Below, one piece after another: positions 54,287-64,000 of a stretch of DNA of 64,000 bases (its first letter is position 1; each line of letters begins with the position of its first letter). Source of the DNA: Bradyrhizobium stylosanthis (GTDB lineage: Bacteria > Pseudomonadota > Alphaproteobacteria > Rhizobiales > Xanthobacteraceae). A program made the position numbers and the translations under genes. The notes beneath the pieces are model-generated. The model saw only the letters and a list, made by a program, of their open reading frames with translations, had not been told where the DNA came from and ran no database searches. The stretch spans positions 904,580 through 968,579 of the forward strand of contig NZ_LVEM01000001.1 of the NCBI RefSeq assembly GCF_001641335.1. Reading direction: 5' to 3'.

Positions 54287-55969
54287 ATGAACGAAGCACG
54301 GGCCGGGCGCCCTGGATTGTTGCCTGCATGGCTCGGATGGGTGAGTTCCATCGCGTGGTTCTGGATCTGGGTCGGCGCGATCGGCTTCGTCCTGATGGTT
54401 CACCTCGCATTCCTGGTGACCTGGCCGGATCACTTCATCCATGAGGACAGCTGGGCCTATCTGACGCAGGCGGAAGCCATCCTGAAGGGGCACTATATCG
54501 AAGACGTGACGAAGCGTCCGTATGGCGTGGCGTTCTTCGTCGTCCTGCTGTCGAAGCTGTTCGGCCCAAACATCCTGGTGTTTGTCATCGTGCAGCACCT
54601 GATGAGCGTCGGCACCGCGCTTCTGGTCGCTGCTATCGTCCGTTTTGCCGGTGCCCCTCGCTTCTTTGCGCTGCTGGCATTTTGCCTTGCGGCACTGCAT
54701 GGCCGTCTCGTCCACTACGACAACTCTGTCGGTGCGGAGACGATTTCCAACTTTCTGGTCAGTCTTGCGGCCTTCATCGCGGCCGGTGCGGCATTTCGGA
54801 ACTGGCCGGCGTTTCTCGCAGCGGCGGGTATGGGCCTGGCTCTCGGTGCGCTCATGGTGTGCCGGTCGGCGGCGATAGGACAAGCCATGGTCATCCTGCT
54901 GTGGTTGTTCGTGACCTTGGATGCCCGGCTCTTGCGTCGGTTCGGTGCCGTTGGACTGGCGGTCTTCGTCGCGTCAGCCGTCTACCTCACTCCGGCGGCG
55001 GTCGATGCCGTGATTGGAAAGCCGCGCGCCGGCAGCGAGAGCGTTGCGGTCATGGCCTTTGTCGTCGGCTATTCCGGCGATTTCGATCACGGCGTGCACC
55101 TCGACCGGAAAGCCAAGGCGAGGCCGTATGTCGAGAAGATGCGGGCTGCCGATACGGCCAAAGGCTGGGCCGACACGGGCGAATATCAATGGCCGTTCGG
55201 CGCGGTGCAAGGGCTGAAAATGCCCGGCGACAGCGACGCCGACATCGGACAGGTCGTGCGCGATATTTTCATCGAAACCGTGACGACGCCGTCCACGCTG
55301 TATCGGCACGTCACGCGGCACTTCTTCCGGGAAATGTATTTCCTGCTCTTCGATGGAAATTCGGTTGCGCGGCGCGCGCCCAATCCGCAAGGGTACGAGT
55401 ACTTCGTGAAGCGCGATGCCCTGCCGTTCTTCGGGAGCCCGACCGGATTCGAGCGCGGCCAGCTCGTGCGCGCGTACTACAAGCCCTGGTGGCCGTTGCC
55501 GCGGTTTTTGCCGACAGCGGATCAGTTGCAGAACTGGCTGACCCAGATCATGGGGCGTGGCTACGCGCCGAACTCGGAGTTGGTGACGTTCTGCTGCGGG
55601 GTGAAGGTCTCGACGGAATACGATGACCGTCCAGGCCCGATCCGGTGGTTGTCCGCGGCGACGCTCATTCTCGCGCTCGTCCTCTTGATAGGAGGCGCCG
55701 CGAGCTATGTGGGCCTTGTTCGGCGGCCGTCCCGCGGCCTTGTTGCCGGCGGCGCTTTGATGGTTCTGCTCGCCCTGGTCAGCGCCGCGTTTCCCGCCTT
55801 CCTCATTTATGGCTACAATCGTTATGCTTATTACGTCATTCCCTTCCTTGGGGGCTCGAGCGCCATTCTGGCGAGTTTGGTCTTCGATGCGATCAGGTCC
55901 TATCGCACCCGGGCCGGAGATGGCGGGGAAGACCGCAAAGTGCGAACGGCGCGCGAGCGCATGCAATGA
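54287..55969 (+). CDS. Multispanning membrane protein, possibly a GT-C-like lipid-linked sugar transferase
   Basis: 560 residues from ATG 54287 (TTG 54281 overlaps the previous stop). About ten hydrophobic segments are visible. After the first one the loop FLVTWPDHFIHEDSWAYLTQAEAILKGHYIED holds the acidic residues E-D in a place like the first loop of GT-C enzymes. A large external-type loop (about residues 260-440) carries HVTRHFFREMYFLLFDGN and the CC pair FCCGVKV. I cannot match it to a named family. With the polyprenyl-phosphate sugar GT2 nearby, a periplasmic-side glycosyltransferase is a reasonable guess. Confidence 0.6.
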   Translation: MNEARAGRPGLLPAWLGWVSSIAWFWIWVGAIGFVLMVHLAFLVTWPDHFIHEDSWAYLTQAEAILKGHYIEDVTKRPYGVAFFVVLLSKLFGPNILVFVIVQHLMSVGTALLVAAIVRFAGAPRFFALLAFCLAALHGRLVHYDNSVGAETISNFLVSLAAFIAAGAAFRNWPAFLAAAGMGLALGALMVCRSAAIGQAMVILLWLFVTLDARLLRRFGAVGLAVFVASAVYLTPAAVDAVIGKPRAGSESVAVMAFVVGYSGDFDHGVHLDRKAKARPYVEKMRAADTAKGWADTGEYQWPFGAVQGLKMPGDSDADIGQVVRDIFIETVTTPSTLYRHVTRHFFREMYFLLFDGNSVARRAPNPQGYEYFVKRDALPFFGSPTGFERGQLVRAYYKPWWPLPRFLPTADQLQNWLTQIMGRGYAPNSELVTFCCGVKVSTEYDDRPGPIRWLSAATLILALVLLIGGAASYVGLVRRPSRGLVAGGALMVLLALVSAAFPAFLIYGYNRYAYYVIPFLGGSSAILASLVFDAIRSYRTRAGDGGEDRKVRTARERMQ

Positions 55970-55973
55970 GGCC

Positions 55974-56837
55974 ATGATGCAGCAACCCAGCGGACACGAG
56001 CAAAACGCCGACCAGATTGCCTATTGGAACGGCCCGAGCGGGCAGCGCTGGGCCGATCGCCACGGGGTCCAGGAGAAGCTGCTCGGGCCGATCGCCGACG
56101 TGCTGATCGACCGGGCGAAACCGAAGCCGGGCGAGCGCGTGATCGACGTGGGCTGCGGCTCCGGTGCGACCACGGTAGCGTTCGCCAGGGCCGTGGCTCC
56201 CGATGGTTTCGCGCTCGGCCTCGACGTCTCCGATCCGATGCTGTCGCAGGCGCGGGCGCTCGCCCCAAAAGGCCTGCCGCTCGATTTCGTGCTGGCGGAT
56301 GCAACGGTGCATCCGTTCGAGCCGGCGAGCTTTGACCTGTTGGCGTCACGCTTCGGCGTGATGTTCTTTGCCGATCCCGTTGTGTCCTTTGCCAATCTCC
56401 GCCGCGCGCTGAAGCCCACCGGGCGGCTCGCCTTCGTCTGCTGGCGCGAGCCCAAGGAAAATCCCTGGATGATGGCGCCGCTGATGGCGGTCTACAAACA
56501 CGTTCCGAAAATGCCGCCGGTCGGGCCGGAGGAGCCGGGTCCGTTCGCGTTCGCCTCCGAAGAGCGCGTGATGCGCATCCTGAAAGGCGCAGGTTTCGTG
56601 GACGTCGCGATGGAGCCGCACAATCTGGCGATGGACATCGCGATCGGCGGCGGCCTCGAGGCGGCCGTCGAGGGCTCGCTCCAGATCGGCCCCGCCAGCC
56701 GCGCGCTTCAGGGCCATCCGCCCGAGACGTATGAGGCCGCCAAAGCCTCGATCCGCGAGGCGCTCGCGCCGTTCCTGAAGGGGCAGAGCGTGGCGCTGCA
56801 GGGCGCGATCTGGATTGTGACGGCGAAGGCGAGTTAG
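55974..56837 (+). CDS. Class I SAM-dependent methyltransferase (UbiE/Coq5-like)
   Basis: 287 residues from ATG 55974. The N-terminus QIAYWNGPSGQRWADRHGVQEKLLGPIADVLIDRA is typical of a common alphaproteobacterial methyltransferase group. Motif I is ERVIDVGCGSGATTVAFA (about 54-71), motif II GLDVSDPMLSQA, and FDLLASRFGVMFFADP gives motif IV. LKPTGRLAFVCWREPKENPWMM is a hallmark. This group also occurs alone, so membership in the preceding glycan pathway is uncertain despite the four-base gap. The substrate is unknown. Confidence 0.9.
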   Translation: MMQQPSGHEQNADQIAYWNGPSGQRWADRHGVQEKLLGPIADVLIDRAKPKPGERVIDVGCGSGATTVAFARAVAPDGFALGLDVSDPMLSQARALAPKGLPLDFVLADATVHPFEPASFDLLASRFGVMFFADPVVSFANLRRALKPTGRLAFVCWREPKENPWMMAPLMAVYKHVPKMPPVGPEEPGPFAFASEERVMRILKGAGFVDVAMEPHNLAMDIAIGGGLEAAVEGSLQIGPASRALQGHPPETYEAAKASIREALAPFLKGQSVALQGAIWIVTAKAS

Positions 56838-56860
56838 GGCTTAAGCGAAGCTCTCTCCAC

Positions 56861-56948
56861 CGTCATTTGCGAGGAGCTCTTGCGACGAAGCAATCCAGAC
56901 TGTTTCCGCGGAGGCAGTCTGGATTGCTTCGTTGCGCTCGCAATGACG
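56861..56948. repeat. Bradyrhizobium-type palindromic repeat (CGTCATTTGCGAG ... CGCAATGACG)
   Basis: Outer arms CGTCATTTGCGAG and CTCGCAATGACG are inverted with small differences. Inner arms GACGAAGCAATCCAGACTG and CAGTCTGGATTGCTTCGT also pair. It is a well-known dispersed repeat type in Bradyrhizobium. It separates the convergent methyltransferase and cation efflux genes. Confidence 0.85.
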
Positions 56949-56966
56949 ACGCGGAGGTAGAGCGCC

Positions 56967-57935
56967 TCACACCACGTCGTCCGGCGCCAGCGCGCAGCCG
57001 TTATCTGGATGGGTCTCGACCTGGAGCGTGGTGTGGCCGATGCGGAAGGAGGCCTTCAGCATCTGTGCCGTCTCCATCAGGAACGCATCGCCGCTGCCGG
57101 CGGGCATGACGAGGTGACACGTCAACGCCGTCTCGGTGGTCGAGATCGGCCAGACGTGGAGATCGTGGATGGCGGAAACGCCGGGGCGCTCCAGCAGGAA
57201 TGTCCTGATCGCGGCGAGGTCGGTACCCTTGGGGGCGGCTGCCATCGACATGTCGATGGAGCCGCGCAAGAGGCTCGTCGTGCTCCAGAGAATGGTGGCG
57301 CAGATGACGAGGCTGGTGACGGGATCGAGCCAGAGCCATCCGGTCCAGATGATCAGCCCCGCCGAGACCACGACGCCGAGCGAGACCGCCGCGTCCGCCG
57401 CCATGTGCAGATAGGCGCCTTCGATGTTGATGTCGTCCTTGCGGCCGCTGGCGAACAGCATCGCCGTGAAGCCGTTGATGAGGATGCCGATGCCGGCAAC
57501 CACCATCACGGTCACGCCGGCGATCGGCTCCGGCTGGCGCAGGCGCAGGATCGCCTCCCAGCCGATGGCGCCGGTCGCGACCAGCAGCAGCACCGCGTTC
57601 GCGAGCGCAGCGAGGATGGTGGAGGCGCGCAGGCCATAGGTGAAGCGGCCGCTCGGCGCGCGCCGCGCTGCGATCGAGGCGCCCCAGGCCACGACCAGGC
57701 CAAGCACGTCGGAGAGATTGTGGCCGGCATCCGCGAGCAGGGCGGTTGAGTTGCTGATGTAGCCATAGATCGCCTCGGCCACGACCAGCGCGGTGTTGAG
57801 GACAATGCCGATCGCAAAGGCCTTGCCGAAGCTGGCAGGGGCATGGACATGACCGTGACTGTGGTCATGCCCGTGATCATGCGAATGGCCGGCATGGTCA
57901 TGATGGTCGTGGCCGTGGTGGTCGTGGCTGCCCAA
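56967..57935 (-). CDS. Cation diffusion facilitator (CzcD/ZitB-like metal efflux)
   Basis: 322 residues. The N-terminus is a His-rich metal-binding stretch (MGSHDHHGHDHHDHAGHSHD and on), about 30 residues. Six membrane segments follow. The transport-site pairs are H-x3-D in ALLADAGHNLSD (helix 2) and HMAADAAVSLG (helix 5), where the set of Asp/His suits zinc, cobalt or cadmium. The C-terminal cytoplasmic domain has the ferredoxin-like IHDLHVWPISTTE. It exports divalent metal from cytoplasm to periplasm, from where the CzcCBA pump can take over. It is the last gene of the operon, two bases after czcA. Confidence 0.93.
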   Translation of the reverse strand: MGSHDHHGHDHHDHAGHSHDHGHDHSHGHVHAPASFGKAFAIGIVLNTALVVAEAIYGYISNSTALLADAGHNLSDVLGLVVAWGASIAARRAPSGRFTYGLRASTILAALANAVLLLVATGAIGWEAILRLRQPEPIAGVTVMVVAGIGILINGFTAMLFASGRKDDINIEGAYLHMAADAAVSLGVVVSAGLIIWTGWLWLDPVTSLVICATILWSTTSLLRGSIDMSMAAAPKGTDLAAIRTFLLERPGVSAIHDLHVWPISTTETALTCHLVMPAGSGDAFLMETAQMLKASFRIGHTTLQVETHPDNGCALAPDDVV

Positions 57936-57937
57936 AC

Positions 57938-62116
<4,179 letters not shown>

Positions 62117-62120
<4 letters not shown>

Positions 62121-63391
62121 CGCGCGCTCTCCCGGGCCAGCGCAAAGGGATTGCCGACGAGGCCTTCGATGGTGGCAACGCCGACGTGGAAGTTCTGCTG
62201 TGCTTCCTGCTCGCGCAGCCGCGCTTGCGTCACGCTGGCCTGTGCGTCGAGCACTTCGAGCAGGGTGAAGCGGCCCTGGCCGTAGCCTTGCGAGATCGCC
62301 TCGGACGCCTCGACCGCCTTGGGGATGGCGGTCTCGCGCAGCACGGCGAGCTCGCGCAGCGAGCCCTGCACCGAGTCGTAGGCGCGGCCGGCGATCACGA
62401 TCAGCGTGTTGCGGTTGGCCTCGCGCTCGGCTTTGGTCTTGGCGAGGCTTTCCTGCGCCGAGAGGATGTTGCCCTGGTTCTGGTCGAACACGGGGATCGG
62501 CACCGAGACGGTGAGCCGCACCGCGTCGTCATTGCTCTCGTTGAAATGGCGCCAGCCCGCGGCGATCCGCACGTCGGGATAGGGCTTGAGGCGCGCGATC
62601 AGCAACTCGGCATTGCGCTGGGCGAAGACCGCGGTCCAGCGCACCAGCTGCGGATTGGCATCGATGGCGGCGATCACCGACTGGAAGGTCGGCGGCCGCC
62701 CGGTGGTGTCGAGCCGTCCGGAGACCTCGCCGAATTTCGCCGCGGGATCGCCCATCAGCACGGCAAGCTCGCGCCGGGCGCTCGCCAGCGTCGCCTTGAG
62801 GCGCTCGCGGTCGGCCTTCACCAGCGCGGAGGCGACCTCGGCGCGGCCGGTCTCGGCCGGGGAGGAGGCGCCGGCTTCGACGCGGCGACGAAGCAGCGGC
62901 GTCAGCCGGTCGATCGCGGCGATCTGCTCGTCGAGGATCTGGATGCGCCGCTGCGCGCCGAGCACGCTGAGGAAGGCGATCGCAGTCTCCGACAGCACCT
63001 CCAGCCGGACTGCCTTGCGCTGGATCGCGGCGACCTCGATGCCGGCCTGTCCGGCGGCAATCCTGGCGTCGCGCTTGCCGAACAGCTCGAAAGCCTGGCT
63101 GATCTGGAGCGTGGTCTCGGCCGATCTGGTGCCGCGATAGATGCCGGAGCCGAACGAATTGTCCTGCTCGTATGACAGTTCCGGATTGAGCAGCGCGCCC
63201 GCCTGGATGCGTTGGCCCGTGGCGATGCCGACATCGCGCTCCGCCGCCGTCAGGCGCGGGCTCGCGGCCAGCGCGCGCGAGAGCGCCGCGCGCATGGACA
63301 GCGTCTGGGCCTGCGCATGCGGCGTCAGCCAAGGGCCAATGAGTATCGCCAACGCGCATGCGAGGCGCGCGGCAGTCCGTCTGGAAGACAT
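62117..63391 (-). CDS. czcC: Outer-membrane efflux channel (TolC family, CzcC-like)
   Basis: 424 residues. The signal peptide is about LACALAILIGPWLTPHAQA. Two outer-membrane-efflux repeats follow, the first with ALAASPRLTAAERDVGIATGQRIQAGALLNPELSYEQDN and the second with NRNTLIVIAGRAYDSVQGSLRELAVL. Such channels are trimeric and span periplasm and outer membrane. It overlaps czcB by four bases (ATGA). The order C-B-A is the classic czc order. Confidence 0.92.
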
Positions 63392-63447
63392 GAAGGTGAC
63401 CTGTGAACAATAGCATCGTGGGCGCGCAAGGCGCCCGGCTGATCAGT

Positions 63448-63810
63448 TCAGGCCAGGTATCTGGGGGGAGGCGAGTCGGTATCGGGATCGATCCCGACCG
63501 AGGCGGGCTCGCGCGACGATGTCGGCACGGTGTGCAGGTCGACCGTTGTGGCGGGTTCGACGTGCTGGGCGACGGTCACCGAGAAGCAGCCGTGGCAGTG
63601 ATGCGCTGCGATGGACTTGCCGTCACAATCGCCCGGCGTACCCGCCATCGAGACGATGTGCGACTGGCCGAACGGGTTTGCCACATCGAGGCACTGGCTG
63701 GCATGCAGGGCGCCCGACAGCAGATAGAGCACCGCGCAGACTACGGCCCAGGACCCGCGCCAGTTGCGCGGGCGGAACACTTTCCTGATGGACCGGCGGA
63801 TCGAAAACAC
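63448..63810 (-). CDS. Small exported Cys/His-containing protein leading the czc operon
   Basis: 120 residues; the start is GTG 63810. A basic N-terminus and one hydrophobic segment (GSWAVVCAVLYLLSGALHASQCLD) suggest export or anchoring. A cluster AAHHCHGCFSVTVAQH holds three His and two Cys within about 16 residues, a likely metal-binding site. It resembles DUF2946-like small proteins often found at the head of heavy-metal efflux operons, though I am not certain of that family. It is 56 bp upstream of czcC on the same strand. A role as metal sensor or periplasmic chaperone is inference. Confidence 0.7.
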   Translation of the reverse strand: MFSIRRSIRKVFRPRNWRGSWAVVCAVLYLLSGALHASQCLDVANPFGQSHIVSMAGTPGDCDGKSIAAHHCHGCFSVTVAQHVEPATTVDLHTVPTSSREPASVGIDPDTDSPPPRYLA

Positions 63811-63958
63811 GGCGTCGCTCTCTTTGACTTCAAGCTGCCTAGCAGGGTCCGGGAAAAGTGTCGACCCGCAACAATGTTACGTGTGGGGAACTTGATGTCG
63901 CGGGGAGGGTGGGGATATCGAGATTGTCTGGGACGTGTTCTGGTCCTATCTTGCCGGC

Positions 63959-64000
63959 ATGGCCGACGCATGCTGTTCACCGCCGCCACTCAATTTCGAT
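63959..64000 (+). CDS. Start of a probable cation transporter gene (cut by window end)
   Basis: Only 14 codons are inside the window, reading MADACCSPPPLNFD. The double Cys followed by prolines and N-F-D matches, from memory, the start of a group of cation diffusion facilitator-type transporters that begin with a Cys-Cys-x-Pro-Pro segment. It is divergent from the czc operon across about 148 bp, which fits a metal resistance island. The assignment rests on very few residues. Confidence 0.4.
   Translation, partial: MADACCSPPPLNFD

Noticed and set aside
56838..56966. Attachment site matching the tRNA-Val 3' end at the right side of the LnmK cluster
   Set aside because: I looked for a copy of the tRNA end (GGTTCGAATCC with CCGCCCACCA) after the cluster and did not see one; only a dispersed palindromic repeat is there.
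63811..63958. MerR-type operator between the czc operon and the divergent transporter
   Set aside because: TTGACTTCAAGC followed by CTAGCAGGGTCC looked suggestive, but the two halves do not pair well and no -10 box lies 19 bp after TTGAC.
63741..63989. 82-codon minus-strand frame at the right end
   Set aside because: It overlaps the Cys/His-rich gene in another frame and is Arg/Pro-rich without features.

Overview
The window looks like a chromosomal segment of a slow-growing rhizobium, most likely Bradyrhizobium or a close relative in the Nitrobacteraceae. I infer this from the high GC, the order tig-clpP-clpX-lon, the rhizobial glnB-glnA pair, the GlnB C-terminus, and several families of Bradyrhizobium-type palindromic intergenic repeats. 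There is no prophage, insertion sequence, CRISPR array or rRNA.

Layout. 1-2.5 kb: the end of a saccharopine-dehydrogenase-like gene, then a flavin monooxygenase divergent from a MarR regulator with a clear operator-like palindrome between them. 2.4-11.9 kb: an exopolysaccharide locus with an O-antigen ligase/polymerase-like protein, a priming phosphotransferase, a GT4 glycosyltransferase, a Wzc/ExoP-like copolymerase with a degenerate kinase domain, a FemAB/CelD-type acyltransferase and a degenerate NodB-type deacetylase. 11.9-30.8 kb: housekeeping and metabolic genes (ctaA, metY, an enoyl-CoA hydratase, rplM-rpsI, a diguanylate cyclase, an AI-2E-family permease, a class III nucleotide cyclase, a GlxA-type regulator, an NfeD-slipin pair, a periplasmic asparaginase). 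30.9-34.7 kb: nitrogen control (glnB-glnA, with a strong sigma-54 promoter match upstream of glnB) and nnrD. 34.8-36.1 kb: a multicopper-oxidase-fold protein that has lost most copper ligands. 36.3-43.3 kb: tRNA-Leu(UAG) and the protein quality-control block tig, clpP, clpX, lon. 43.4-46.4 kb: a secreted Kazal-like protein, a GFA-family protein, tRNA-Val(UAC) and an exported caspase-fold protein.

46.8-56.8 kb is the most unusual part. It is a one-direction run that begins with an acyl-carrier-protein domain fused to an LnmK-like (Pnap_2097-type) domain. A NeuD/PglD-type acyltransferase, an OafA-type acyltransferase, three methyltransferases, a polyprenyl-phosphate-type GT2, an asparagine-synthase-like amidotransferase and an orphan multispanning membrane protein follow. 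I read it as a candidate pathway for an acylated, amidated and methylated surface glycan or glycolipid, in which the acyl group may be loaded on the built-in carrier protein. That function is inference.

57.0-64.0 kb: a heavy-metal efflux operon on the minus strand (a small Cys/His-rich exported protein, then CzcC, CzcB, CzcA and a His-rich cation diffusion facilitator). The start of what looks like a second cation transporter runs off the right edge.
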